Shown here piece after piece: positions 15,666 through 24,507 of a stretch of DNA of 37,171 nucleotides; positions within the stretch are counted from its first letter, which is position 1; each line of letters opens with the position of its first letter. Position numbers and translations under genes: made by a program. The notes beneath the pieces are model-generated. The model made no database searches. It saw nothing but the letters and a program-made list of their open reading frames with translations, and was not told the origin of the DNA. The stretch comes from DAOTWY01 sp003696565 (GTDB lineage: Bacteria > Chloroflexota > Anaerolineae > Aggregatilineales > Phototrophicaceae), in assembly GCA_034435635.1 (NCBI GenBank), contig DAOTWY010000026.1, positions 1 to 37,171 of the forward strand, read 5' to 3'.

Positions 15666-16401
15666 CAATAATAACATCCGGATAATCAGTAATGATGATG
15701 TTCACGCCTAAATCTCTCAATTCCCTTGCACGTACTGGATCATTGACTGTCCAAGTATTTACAAAATGCTTTTTATTTTTATGTTTATGAATTAATGCCA
15801 TATCAATTGTCTGCTGATCGGGATGATAAGCATCATAATGTAATCCTAAAGCGAGCCAATTGGTGAAAAACGGTATATCTGGTGCTGTCAAATATCCTGT
15901 TAACACATCCGGCATAATCGCCTTAAAACGACGTATAGCTAGCGGATTAAATGATGAGACAATTACTCGATCTTTCATACCAAATTGTTGTATTTTTTGT
16001 GCAACAAGTGCTTCTATCCCATCAGTTTTGAGTGTTTTTGATTTAATCTCTACGTTGATAAATAACCGTGCTCCAACTGCTTCAAAAACTTCATCCAATG
16101 TCGGAATCTGAGTACCAATAAAACGTTCATCTTTCCAACTGCCAGCATCTAATGCCTTGAGTTGCGCTAATGTCATCTCTGTAACAACACCAGTGCCGTT
16201 TGTCGTTGCATCAACTGTAAAGTCGTGCATTAAAACAACTTGCCCGTCTTTAGAACGATGCACATCTAACTCAACGCCAATAGCTCCCTGTTGCGCCGCC
16301 AATTCAAATGCAGGAAGTGTGTTCATCGGGGTATAAGCGTTTGCTCCCCGATGCCCAAACACAACTGTTTCACCACTTTTCAACACATCAATCAATTTCA
16401 T
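15649..16401 (-). CDS. Glycerophosphodiester phosphodiesterase (GDPD family)
   Basis: This enzyme cleaves glycerophosphodiesters to glycerol 3-phosphate and an alcohol. The 250-residue protein has the family residues: H17-R18 in FGHRGAN, E44 and D46 in VELDVHRSKDG, and H59 in MHDFTVD. The barrel continues to NTWTVNDPVRARELRDLGVNI, the typical C-terminal motif. No signal peptide is seen, so it is cytoplasmic, UgpQ-like. The ATG is chosen because it makes an ATGA overlap with the Rieske stop, which implies coupling. It is a phospholipid-related gene inside an Fe-S operon. Confidence 0.9.
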   Translation of the reverse strand: MKLIDVLKSGETVVFGHRGANAYTPMNTLPAFELAAQQGAIGVELDVHRSKDGQVVLMHDFTVDATTNGTGVVTEMTLAQLKALDAGSWKDERFIGTQIPTLDEVFEAVGARLFINVEIKSKTLKTDGIEALVAQKIQQFGMKDRVIVSSFNPLAIRRFKAIMPDVLTGYLTAPDIPFFTNWLALGLHYDAYHPDQQTIDMALIHKHKNKKHFVNTWTVNDPVRARELRDLGVNIIITDYPDVIIDALAK

Positions 16402-16721
16402 GCGCGTTTTACACCAATCCACAATTGATCGTTTTCGATCTTAACTTGATAAGTAGGAACATCAACTGTGCCAGCCGGACCTGAAAGCACCTTGCCAGTG
16501 CGAACATCAAAACGTGCGCCATGTCGAGGACATTCAACAATACATCCTTTCAAAGTGCCTTCTGCCAATGGACCATCATCATGTGTGCAACGATCTTCTA
16601 TAGCATAAAACTGTCCATCAATGTTGTAAATCGCAACCCATCGTCGATTAATTTCAACCACAATTGGTTCATCACCTGGTTTTAGTTCATCCGCTGAACC
16701 AACCAGCAGGAACTCTGTCAT
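16398..16721 (-). CDS. Rieske-type 2Fe-2S ferredoxin
   Basis: A 107-residue soluble Rieske protein. The cluster ligands are CTH (C45, H47) and CPRH (C64, H67), and GPLAEGTL between them is typical of NirD-like and dioxygenase-type Rieske ferredoxins. It lies ten bases after sufS, with GGAG before its ATG, and overlaps the next gene by ATGA. In this position it may supply electrons for cluster assembly or be an early client of it. No oxygenase partner is nearby. Confidence 0.9.
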   Translation of the reverse strand: MTEFLLVGSADELKPGDEPIVVEINRRWVAIYNIDGQFYAIEDRCTHDDGPLAEGTLKGCIVECPRHGARFDVRTGKVLSGPAGTVDVPTYQVKIENDQLWIGVKRA

Positions 16722-16731
16722 ATCAATACTC

Positions 16732-17964
16732 CTATCCAAACAATCGCTTAATTTTCAACAACGCTTCAATCAAAGCATCCACTTCTTGCATTGTATTATA
16801 AAGATAATAGCTAGCACGGGTTGTTGCAGCAATACAAAAGCGATCATGTAATGGTTGGGCACAATGATGACCAGATCGCACTGCTACCCCCTCATTATCT
16901 AACAGTTGTGCCAAGTCATGAGGGAAAAATCCATCAAAACTGAAAGCAGTCACTGCACCCCGCCCTTTTTCAGGACCGTAAATCTTCAAGCCAGGAACCT
17001 CTGCTAAACGCTCCATCGCATATGTCGTAATCATTTGCTCATATTGGTGGATTTTATCCATGCCCAATGCAGTCAGATAATCCACAGCTGCTCCCAGACC
17101 GATCGCTTCTGCGATGCTAGGCGTACCAGCTTCAAATTTATATGGCAGATCATTCCATGTGCTACCTTCCAGTGAGACAGTATTAATCATATCTCCCCCG
17201 CCAAGCCAAGGAGGCATCGATTCTAGATGCTCTCGTTTCCCATAAAGAATACCTATACCGGTGGGAGCAATCATTTTATGCCCACTAAATGCAAAAAAAT
17301 CAACATCTAACGCTTGCACATCAATCGGCATATGCGGCACACTCTGTGCCCCATCGACTAAGATTAAAGCACCAGCAGCATGTGCCTTCCGCGCCATTTC
17401 TGCTACTGGATTCACTGTCCCCAATACATTCGAACAATGCACTACTGTTACCATCTTCACCGGCTCATCTCGTAACAGCCGATCATATTCATCCATATCA
17501 AGCGTGCCATCCTCTAATAACGGTACAAATCGCAGCGTAAAACCAACTTGTTCCGCAAGGATTTGCCAGGGGACAATGTTCGCATGATGTTCCATTTGTG
17601 TTGTAACAACAACATCACCTGGTTTAAGGTTAGCTCGCCCCCAGGTATAAGCGACAAGGTTAATCCCTTCTGTTGTTCCCCGTGTGAAGATCACTTCTTC
17701 ATGATGGGCTGCATGAATAAATTTTTGCACTTTTAAGCGGGCATTTTCATAAGCAGTTGTTGCGGCTTCACTCAGTTTATGAATACCCCGATGAACATTC
17801 GCATGATATTTCCGATAATAATCACTCATTGCATCAATAACTTGGTTAGGTCGTTGGCTAGATGCAGCATTATCTAAAAAGACTAACGGAATTCCTGGAC
17901 TATGTTCTTGATGTAAAATTGGAAAATCTGCCCGTATCATCTCAACATCATATGGTAGTTTCAT
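16732..17964 (-). CDS. sufS: Cysteine desulfurase SufS
   Basis: SufS removes sulfur from cysteine as a persulfide with PLP as cofactor and supplies it to SufBCD. The protein is 410 residues. The PLP lysine sits in FSGHKMIAPTGIG, preceded by LVDGAQSVPH, and the catalytic Cys368 is in RSGHHCAQP. GTTEGINLVAY and EHHANIVPW are further family motifs. The start at 17964 has AAAGGG upstream and gives the usual N-terminus; an ATG eight codons earlier is possible. No SufE or SufU gene is in the window, though this SufS type usually needs one. The Rieske gene follows ten bases later. Confidence 0.93.
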   Translation of the reverse strand: MKLPYDVEMIRADFPILHQEHSPGIPLVFLDNAASSQRPNQVIDAMSDYYRKYHANVHRGIHKLSEAATTAYENARLKVQKFIHAAHHEEVIFTRGTTEGINLVAYTWGRANLKPGDVVVTTQMEHHANIVPWQILAEQVGFTLRFVPLLEDGTLDMDEYDRLLRDEPVKMVTVVHCSNVLGTVNPVAEMARKAHAAGALILVDGAQSVPHMPIDVQALDVDFFAFSGHKMIAPTGIGILYGKREHLESMPPWLGGGDMINTVSLEGSTWNDLPYKFEAGTPSIAEAIGLGAAVDYLTALGMDKIHQYEQMITTYAMERLAEVPGLKIYGPEKGRGAVTAFSFDGFFPHDLAQLLDNEGVAVRSGHHCAQPLHDRFCIAATTRASYYLYNTMQEVDALIEALLKIKRLFG

Positions 17965-18011
17965 AAATACCCTTTCTGACGAACTCATGCTTCTCGACTA
18001 TTTAATCAAAC

Positions 18012-18047
18012 AAAAAAGGCACGCCCTAGTGACATGACGCGCCTTTT
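18012..18047 (-). terminator. Hairpin terminator between sufD and sufS
   Basis: On the minus strand AAAAGGC pairs with GCCTTTT, and the stem extends about five more pairs with G-T wobbles, followed by a run of six T including the stem end. It lies 20 bases after the sufD stop. It would lower expression of sufS and the later genes relative to sufCBD. Confidence 0.65.
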
Positions 18048-18067
18048 CTTCACACAAATATCAGTGT

Positions 18068-19405
18068 TTAACCGATAATTTTCGCCTCTATGGCAGCTTG
18101 AAGGCGTTCACGCACTCGTTCAAAAGGAATGCGTGATAACAATTCATCAAAATACCCTTCAATCACCATTAACTCAGCTTCAGGACGAGTAATTCCGCGA
18201 CTCATCAAATAGAAAATAGGCTCTTGTTCTAGCGTACTAAAAGTCGCAGCGTGTGAGCATTTCACATCATCCGCTTCAATTTCTAACCCAGGAATACTAT
18301 CCATGCGCGCATCATCGCTCAACATCAAGTTGCGGCAAGCCTGGAAACCATCAATTTTTTGCATTTTTGGCAATGACTTAATCATGCCTTGCCAAACAGT
18401 CCGTGCTTGGTCTTTAGCTGCACCTTTAAAAAGCAAATCTGTTGTCGTCAGCGGAGCATTATGATTTTGCTGTGTATCCAAGTCAAAAAGTTGATTTGAA
18501 TCCGCAAAGAAAAAGCCCGACATTCGCGCATTAGCTCCAACGCCATCTGCCTCAATTTCCAGATAAGCCTTTGTCAGTTGGCTCCCCATTGTGCCGATGA
18601 TCCAATCTAGGTTGGCATCCCGCCCAACACGCGCTCGTTGATGACTGAACTCATAGGTGTTACGACTCCAGTCTTGTAATGCTACATAACGCAAATTTGC
18701 CGCATCCCCAACCAAAAGCTCTGTTGCCCCAATATAAGCACTATGCTGATCAACTTGCGCAGAAGCATATTCAACTTGCATAGTTGCCTGTGCATTTTCT
18801 TCAATAACAACCAACACATGACCAAGTGTAGCTCCTGGCTGAGTGTTATACATCACAACATGTAACGGCAATTCAGCAACAACATGGCGTGGCACATATA
18901 AAAACACCCCATGTGTCCATAAGGCAGCATGCAATGCAGCAAATTTCCCGTCCGTTGGTAACACAGCTTTCGTCATCAAATTTGGGCGGACAAGCTCTTC
19001 ATGTTCAATGCAAGCCGTCCGTAAATCTGTAAAAACAACCCCTTGCTGTTTCAGGGAATCAGCAAATTCATACTGCACGATTTGACCATCAACAAAAATG
19101 AGCGTACCACCCTCACCTTCTCCTACTAATGGTTCACGGTTAGCACTTGGCACAACATCCACGCTAGCGTTAGTTGCTTTGATCAGTTTCTCCGCTTCTT
19201 CCCAGCGAATACTACGATAATCAGTGCGTCGCCATTCTTCATCCTGTAAAGTAGGCATTGGGAGGTCTTCATAAAGCTCCCAAGCGGATTCACGCGCTTC
19301 CTGTAACCATTTCGGTTCATTTTTACTCAGGGCATGAACATCCGCTAATGTATAACTCGGCGCAGTATAAGCATCTGAACGCCGTCTTCTTACTGCTGTA
19401 ACCAC
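18068..19405 (-). CDS. sufD: Fe-S cluster assembly scaffold protein SufD
   Basis: SufD pairs with SufB and SufC in the scaffold complex where the cluster is built. The protein is 445 residues. The C-terminal half carries the SufBD beta-helix, with DSIPGLEIEADDVKCSHAAT holding the His that matches the essential SufD histidine, followed by FYLMSRGITRPEAE. The N-terminal part (PKWLQEARESAWELY, MPTLQDEEWRRTD) is the usual helical region. The start is GTG, set by AAGGAG eight bases ahead. It follows sufB by 30 bases. Confidence 0.93.
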   Translation of the reverse strand: MVTAVRRRRSDAYTAPSYTLADVHALSKNEPKWLQEARESAWELYEDLPMPTLQDEEWRRTDYRSIRWEEAEKLIKATNASVDVVPSANREPLVGEGEGGTLIFVDGQIVQYEFADSLKQQGVVFTDLRTACIEHEELVRPNLMTKAVLPTDGKFAALHAALWTHGVFLYVPRHVVAELPLHVVMYNTQPGATLGHVLVVIEENAQATMQVEYASAQVDQHSAYIGATELLVGDAANLRYVALQDWSRNTYEFSHQRARVGRDANLDWIIGTMGSQLTKAYLEIEADGVGANARMSGFFFADSNQLFDLDTQQNHNAPLTTTDLLFKGAAKDQARTVWQGMIKSLPKMQKIDGFQACRNLMLSDDARMDSIPGLEIEADDVKCSHAATFSTLEQEPIFYLMSRGITRPEAELMVIEGYFDELLSRIPFERVRERLQAAIEAKIIG

Positions 19406-19435
19406 AGATGATTCTCCTTAAGAATGCTAGTCAAC

Positions 19436-20890
19436 TTAGCCAATTGAACCTTCAAGCTGAATTTGAATCAGACGATTCATCTCCAGTGCATATTCCATCG
19501 GCAGTTCTTTCACCAGTGGCTCTAAAAAGCCGTTAACCACTAATGCATTTGCTTCGTCTTCGCTCAGACCACGACTCATCAGGTAGAATAATTGATCTTC
19601 TCCTACCTTGCTCACTGATGCCTCATGCCCCATTTGGACATCTTTTGCATCAATTTCAATATAAGGGTAAGTATCTGAACGGCTTTGGTCATCTAACAAA
19701 AGTGCGTCACATACCACATTGCTCTTACAACCATGCGCGCCTTCTGCAATCTTCAATAATCCACGATAGCTTGAACGTCCGCCATCTTTACTGATAGATT
19801 TACTAATAATTTGGCTGGTTGTGTTTGGTGCCAAGTGCGTAATTTTTGCGCCGGCATCTTGGTGCTGTCCTCTCCCAGCAAAAGCAATGGATAACACTTC
19901 ACCGTGCGCACCTTCTTCAGCTAAGATAACCGCCGGATATTTCATAGTGAGCTTGCTACCTAAATTAGCATCTACCCATTCCATGGCAGCATTTTTATAA
20001 GCAATAGCACGCTTTGTCACCAAGTTATAGACATTGTTTGACCAATTCTGGATAGTTGTGTAGCGGCAGCGACCACCTTCTTTGACAATAATTTCTACAA
20101 CTGCGCTATGTAAGCTATCTGAGCTATAGGTAGGTGCAGTACAACCTTCAACATAATGAACGTAAGCACCCTTATCCACAATAATCAGTGTGCGTTCAAA
20201 CTGCCCCATATTCTTCGTGTTGATGCGGAAATACGCTTGAAGTGGCATGGTCACTTCTATACCTGGTGGAACATAAATAAACGACCCACCAGACCACACA
20301 GCTGTGTTCAAAGCAGCAAATTTATTATCGTTATAGGGAATTATCGTACCAAAGTATTCTCTAACTAGCTCAGGGTGTTCACGTAATCCGCTATCCATAT
20401 CTAGGAAGATCACACCTTTTTCTTCAAGGTCTTTGCGGATGTTGTGATAGACTGATTCTGAATCGTACTGCGCACTTACCCCTTGAAGAAACTTCGCTTC
20501 TGCTTCTGGAATACCAAGTTTGTCAAATGTATCTTTGATCTCCGGTGGCACTTCATCCCAAGAACGTCCAGCTTTATCGGTTGCACGGACATAATAGTGG
20601 ATTTGATCATATTGAATTTCATCCAGCATACCGCCACCACCCCACTGCGGTGTTGGACGGTTCACGAAATGCTCATAGGCTTGCAGACGGATTTCCGTCA
20701 TCCATTCCGGTTCATTTTTCATTTTGCTGATATTACGCACTACATCAGCATTCAGCCCTGGCTCATTGATGAAACTATACTTGACATCATCATCATAAAA
20801 GCCATACATCGTGTCATAATCTGCACGGACATCACGCAGGGCGGATTCCTCTTCCGTTAACTGCTTCTCACTTGGGACTAGATCAACCAT
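19436..20890 (-). CDS. sufB: Fe-S cluster assembly scaffold protein SufB
   Basis: SufB is the sulfur-accepting half of the scaffold. The protein is 484 residues from an ATG with GGGGA upstream; an earlier in-frame start eight codons back is unlikely. Family segments include GLNADVVRNISKMKNEPEWM, FIYVPPGIEV, YVEGCTAPTY, and SDTYPYIEIDAKDVQMGHEAS near the C-terminus. The Cys in VVCDALLLD corresponds to the conserved sulfur-receiving region by position. It follows sufC by 24 bases in a sufCBD order. Confidence 0.95.
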   Translation of the reverse strand: MVDLVPSEKQLTEEESALRDVRADYDTMYGFYDDDVKYSFINEPGLNADVVRNISKMKNEPEWMTEIRLQAYEHFVNRPTPQWGGGGMLDEIQYDQIHYYVRATDKAGRSWDEVPPEIKDTFDKLGIPEAEAKFLQGVSAQYDSESVYHNIRKDLEEKGVIFLDMDSGLREHPELVREYFGTIIPYNDNKFAALNTAVWSGGSFIYVPPGIEVTMPLQAYFRINTKNMGQFERTLIIVDKGAYVHYVEGCTAPTYSSDSLHSAVVEIIVKEGGRCRYTTIQNWSNNVYNLVTKRAIAYKNAAMEWVDANLGSKLTMKYPAVILAEEGAHGEVLSIAFAGRGQHQDAGAKITHLAPNTTSQIISKSISKDGGRSSYRGLLKIAEGAHGCKSNVVCDALLLDDQSRSDTYPYIEIDAKDVQMGHEASVSKVGEDQLFYLMSRGLSEDEANALVVNGFLEPLVKELPMEYALEMNRLIQIQLEGSIG

Positions 20891-20914
20891 TATTTTCCCC
20901 TTTATATCTATCAA

Positions 20915-21697
20915 TTACTCAGCAGGAACGGCGTACTTTTCACGAACCCAATCGTATCCATTTTCCTCTAGCTTCAATGCCAGGTCAGCACCACCGCTTT
21001 CTACAATTTGCCCCTGGAACATAACATGCACATAATCAGGCTTAATGTAATTCAGAATACGTTGATAGTGTGTAATGACCAATACAGCCAGGTCAGGACC
21101 TTTAAGAGCTTGCACTCCTTCAGAAACAATCCGAAGCGCATCAATATCCAAACCGGAATCGGTCTCATCTAAGATAGCGAGACTTGGCTCCAAAACTGCC
21201 ATCTGAAGAATTTCCGCACGCTTCTTTTCACCTCCACTGAAGCCATCATTTAAATAACGCCCAGCAAAGCTATGATCCATATGGAGCATATCCATTTTTG
21301 CTTTCATCAAACGACGGAATTCTGGGATAGAAATCCCTTTACTTTCTGGGTCTTGAGCTTTCATCCGAGCATTGATTGCATGACGCAAAAAGTTAGCTAC
21401 TGTTACACCGGGGATCGAAACTGGATATTGAAATGCTAAAAACATCCCTAAGCGGCTACGTTCATCTGGTTCCATATCCAGCACATCTTGCCCTTCAAAG
21501 AGAATTTCACCTTCGGTAACTTCATAAGCCGGGTTACCCATCAAGACGTTTGCCAATGTACTTTTCCCAGAGCCATTAGGACCCATCAATGCGTGAGTTT
21601 CGCCCTTTTTGATCGTCAAATTGACACCACGAAGAATTTCAATATCTTCGCCTTCAACGCGTGCATGTAAGTTACGAATTTCTAGTGTTGCACCCAT
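20915..21697 (-). CDS. sufC: Fe-S cluster assembly ATPase SufC
   Basis: SufC is the ABC-type ATPase of the SufBCD complex; ATP binding drives the SufB-SufD rearrangement. The 260-residue protein shows Walker A GPNGSGKST, signature FSGGEKKRAEIL and Walker B LAILDETDSGLD, the SufC-specific reading of that motif. A GAGGAGG site stands 11 bases ahead of the ATG. It is the first gene after the strong promoter at 21783-21811. Confidence 0.96.
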   Translation of the reverse strand: MGATLEIRNLHARVEGEDIEILRGVNLTIKKGETHALMGPNGSGKSTLANVLMGNPAYEVTEGEILFEGQDVLDMEPDERSRLGMFLAFQYPVSIPGVTVANFLRHAINARMKAQDPESKGISIPEFRRLMKAKMDMLHMDHSFAGRYLNDGFSGGEKKRAEILQMAVLEPSLAILDETDSGLDIDALRIVSEGVQALKGPDLAVLVITHYQRILNYIKPDYVHVMFQGQIVESGGADLALKLEENGYDWVREKYAVPAE

Positions 21698-21741
21698 TAG
21701 GTGAACAGCCTCCTCAACTGTGATTTCTTATCATCTTTTAA

Positions 21742-21769
21742 TGCGGGTTAAATTTTGTTTGTACCCGCA
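21742..21769 (-). promoter_or_regulatory. Inverted repeat in the suf leader
   Basis: TGCGGGT (21742-21748) and ACCCGCA (21763-21769) are perfect complements 14 bases apart. They would lie at about +7 to +34 of the suf message. It could be an operator or a leader hairpin. Confidence 0.4.
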
Positions 21770-21771
21770 GG

Positions 21772-21811
21772 TATACACAGCGAGTATAGCAGTGTGATAT
21801 GCTCATGTCAA
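21772..21811 (-). promoter_or_regulatory. Strong promoter of the suf operon with overlapping palindrome
   Basis: On the minus strand TTGACA (21811-21806, full consensus) and TATACT (21788-21783) are 17 bases apart. The -10 box is part of TATAC-N7-GTATA, an inverted repeat at 21788-21772, well placed for a repressor to block polymerase. Fe-S-sensing Rrf2 or SufR regulators act this way in other bacteria; the identity here is unknown. The remainder of the 225-base gap to the divergent gene is AT-rich. Confidence 0.75.
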
Positions 21812-21922
21812 TATTTATGATTTTAATTATAAAAATTATCAGCATATTTCATCAAATGCTCATATTAATCCGCTATTATGTCTTCACAAAATAAGACAAT
21901 TCAACTGCAATAAGAGGAAAAA

Positions 21923-22231
21923 ATGACTGATCAAGTACAAAGCAAAGAAGAGGGTTTACGGGAAGCCTTGCGTGCCGTCATTGACCCCGAAATCGGTATG
22001 AATGTTATTGAGCTAGGGCTAATCCGTGATCTAGATATTCAAGAAGAGCGTGCCCATATCACTATGATTATGACAACACCATTCTGTCCATATGCCCCCC
22101 AACTATTGGAACAAACACGCCGTACAGCACAGGAATATTTAGGCGTACCAACAACGATTGAGATGGGGTTAGAAATGTGGGACCCTAGCATGATGGAAGA
22201 AGGTGCCGCGGACGATTGGGGATTGTTTTAA
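21923..22231 (+). CDS. MIP18/SufT-like (DUF59) Fe-S assembly factor
   Basis: The protein is 102 residues and one compact domain. DPEIGMNVIELGLI is the family hallmark and TTPFCPYAP holds the conserved Cys. Members of this family (SufT, PaaD, eukaryotic MIP18) help mature Fe-S proteins. The C-terminal tail (MWDPSMMEEGAADDWG) is acidic and ends in aromatic residues. AGAGGAAAA precedes the ATG. It is divergent from sufC and shares its upstream region, which supports a link to cluster assembly. Confidence 0.88.
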   Translation: MTDQVQSKEEGLREALRAVIDPEIGMNVIELGLIRDLDIQEERAHITMIMTTPFCPYAPQLLEQTRRTAQEYLGVPTTIEMGLEMWDPSMMEEGAADDWGLF

Positions 22232-22256
22232 GCCTATCAATAATAAAATAAACATC

Positions 22257-22278
22257 GGGGGCACAAGTTTGTGCCCCC
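22257..22278. terminator. GC-rich hairpin between convergent genes
   Basis: GGGGGCAC and GTGCCCCC form a perfect 8-bp stem with a six-base loop, extendable to ten pairs. It lies between two convergent genes. No strong T-run follows on either side, so its efficiency as a rho-independent terminator is uncertain. Confidence 0.5.
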
Positions 22279-22305
22279 CAACCAATTGCAGCCTATCTAT
22301 GTTTG

Positions 22306-24444
22306 CTAACGCTTTTTCGGGCGATTATTCACTGTAAACTCAAGTGGGTCAACATAATCACGTAATAAACGTTCAATGTCCATCTTGGGCCAATCTGTCG
22401 GTTTTGTTTCCATAATCGCCGTTCGCACAACGTCATAATGCAAATGAGCAGTAAAACGCCCGCCTCCTGTGCCAACTTCACCGATCTGTTGACCTCGTGC
22501 TACACGATCGCCAACTTTAACAATCACATTTTGCATATGTCCATAACGGGTATAATATACCGGTCCAGTTGCTGTATATAGCGGATCGTGGCGGATAACA
22601 GTAACATTTCCCCAAAATTTCACATTTGCCTGATAAATAACTGTACCGCTAGCAGCTGCATAAACAGGTTGACCAATATCAGCGTTACCAAAACGCCAAT
22701 TCAGATCAACCCCGGTATGATATGCACCAAAATTCGCAATATAAGAAGATGCCGTATTCCGCCCGAAACCTGTTGCGTCACGCCACTCTTTGAACCAAAA
22801 ATTACTCCCTGTATTAATTGCACCAGCACGTTCTTCAGCTGTACCAACAGGAGCATCAAAACCATCTGCCACAGGCACATCAGGAATAACAACTGGGTCT
22901 GGCTCTGGATCAGCCGGTATTGGAATAATCTGACGTAGTCGAATCGCATCAAATGCAATTTCTTTACCAGTTTCACCTGTGACATCATTCAAGAAAACTT
23001 TACCCGCATTCTCCTGATTTTTAACTAAATCAAAAATTCCCAAGGGAACCCATTCATTTCGATGAATTGATTGATTAATATCTACAATAACCTCGGTATT
23101 TGTCCCACGAATACCATGAATTTTATAACGCGCTTTTTTTGTAGTTGCGTGGCGAGCCGGAATAAAAACTGATATTTGATAAATGCCATCTTCAGGTAAA
23201 GCTGTTTTCCATTCTGCCCATACTTTACTAGTGGTTGGTTCTGTCGTGGTGTAATAAGCTTTCCAACCATAAGCACCTTCAAATTCAGTAAACTCTTGTT
23301 TGCCTGTGTAAGTACCACTTCGATAGCCGGCTTTCCCAGGGAAGATCACAACTTCTTTACCGAATCCGGTTTGTGGTGGGTTTTCCGGTTCAGTTGGTTC
23401 TGTAATCGGCGTATCTATCATAATTGGTACATTCATGGCATCCCAAGCAGAAATCACACCATAACGCCACCAGCTAACACTTTTAGCGTGATGCTTTGTT
23501 GTCGCTATAGCAACAGCGTGTTTTTGCTCCTGAATATTATCCGATGCACCTTGTAGAATGGGGATAACAGGCTTACCAAAACCACCCCAAACTTCATATG
23601 TTTCAGCTAAGACATCTTCTGGCGAGCGGCGAAACGTGCGCCAATAACTCTGTGTATGCACACTATCAACATAAGGTCGCCATTCTTCAGGAAAAACAGA
23701 TTTATAATGGGTACGCCGGGGATCAACAGCCATACTAATATGAAAGCCATTTGGGATACCAGCACGCACATCTTGCATTAATGGGGCAATCGGTTCTGGT
23801 CCAACTTCCCAGTAGTGTTCATAAGGTTCGATATCTAAAATAAATGATTTTACGCCTGGGACATTACAGGTTTGTTTGATGATACTTGCCTCGCCCGTAA
23901 TATCCACCCCTTTTAGCACAGCCCAAGCATGAAAGTTAATCCCATATTTTGCGAGTGTATCCACCCATTTTTTGACATCAACAGGGCTGTTAACAGCCAT
24001 CGCAGTTTTTGTATCAAAGTTTCCCTGCCAAGCATTACCGTCAGCAACCTTTACAAATAGATGCTTAACGTTGGGCGCACGCCTTTGAAGATTTTGTGCA
24101 AGTTCGTCGATTGTATTTTCCGAAACAGCTTGCCCTTTCCAATAAAAAACAGAAACACCGCCATCGTACGGTGTTGGAGGAAAGTCTTTAGGTGGGTCCA
24201 CAGTTGTGTTATTAAATGTCGCAACAGATGTTGCAACCCATCCCCCTAAGTTAAACTGCTCAACCCATACCCAGCCGTTTTGTAATGAATCAGGGTAATA
24301 AGTGACTAACGTTTTATCTAAGATGTCCCCAATATCATTGTAGTTGGTTCCAGGACCACTACGAACATTAACAAACGTAGAACGGGTGTCAATCACTGCT
24401 GCCTGACCAGTACCCGCGTTAGCTGGCTTCGGAACGGATGTCAT
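22306..24444 (-). CDS. Multidomain cell-wall hydrolase: SH3b, glycosidase-like barrel, beta-sandwich, M23 peptidase
   Basis: A 712-residue protein. Residues about 15-80 are a bacterial SH3 domain (FVNVRSGPGTNYNDIG). Residues about 95-350 look like a TIM-barrel glycosidase-type fold, with FILDIEPYEHYW giving candidate acidic residues. Residues about 370-515 resemble a golvesin-like carbohydrate-binding sandwich. Residues about 560-700 are an M23 zinc peptidase: H576 and D580 (HTGVD), H636 (YGHMQ), H667 and H669 (HLHYD), all present. GAGGAGG precedes the ATG. The N-terminus has no signal peptide or membrane helix, odd for a wall enzyme. The start 63 bases after selD allows co-transcription. Confidence 0.8.
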   Translation of the reverse strand: MTSVPKPANAGTGQAAVIDTRSTFVNVRSGPGTNYNDIGDILDKTLVTYYPDSLQNGWVWVEQFNLGGWVATSVATFNNTTVDPPKDFPPTPYDGGVSVFYWKGQAVSENTIDELAQNLQRRAPNVKHLFVKVADGNAWQGNFDTKTAMAVNSPVDVKKWVDTLAKYGINFHAWAVLKGVDITGEASIIKQTCNVPGVKSFILDIEPYEHYWEVGPEPIAPLMQDVRAGIPNGFHISMAVDPRRTHYKSVFPEEWRPYVDSVHTQSYWRTFRRSPEDVLAETYEVWGGFGKPVIPILQGASDNIQEQKHAVAIATTKHHAKSVSWWRYGVISAWDAMNVPIMIDTPITEPTEPENPPQTGFGKEVVIFPGKAGYRSGTYTGKQEFTEFEGAYGWKAYYTTTEPTTSKVWAEWKTALPEDGIYQISVFIPARHATTKKARYKIHGIRGTNTEVIVDINQSIHRNEWVPLGIFDLVKNQENAGKVFLNDVTGETGKEIAFDAIRLRQIIPIPADPEPDPVVIPDVPVADGFDAPVGTAEERAGAINTGSNFWFKEWRDATGFGRNTASSYIANFGAYHTGVDLNWRFGNADIGQPVYAAASGTVIYQANVKFWGNVTVIRHDPLYTATGPVYYTRYGHMQNVIVKVGDRVARGQQIGEVGTGGGRFTAHLHYDVVRTAIMETKPTDWPKMDIERLLRDYVDPLEFTVNNRPKKR

Positions 24445-24507
24445 GTTGCCTCCTCAATGTGTATAAACGATTTTCTAACTTAACTTATGGTAATCGAAAT
24501 CACATTT

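Noticed and set aside
16398..16721. Rieske gene as a subunit of a ring-hydroxylating dioxygenase or nitrite reductase
   Set aside because: No oxygenase, reductase or nitrite reductase gene is nearby; the operon is for Fe-S assembly.
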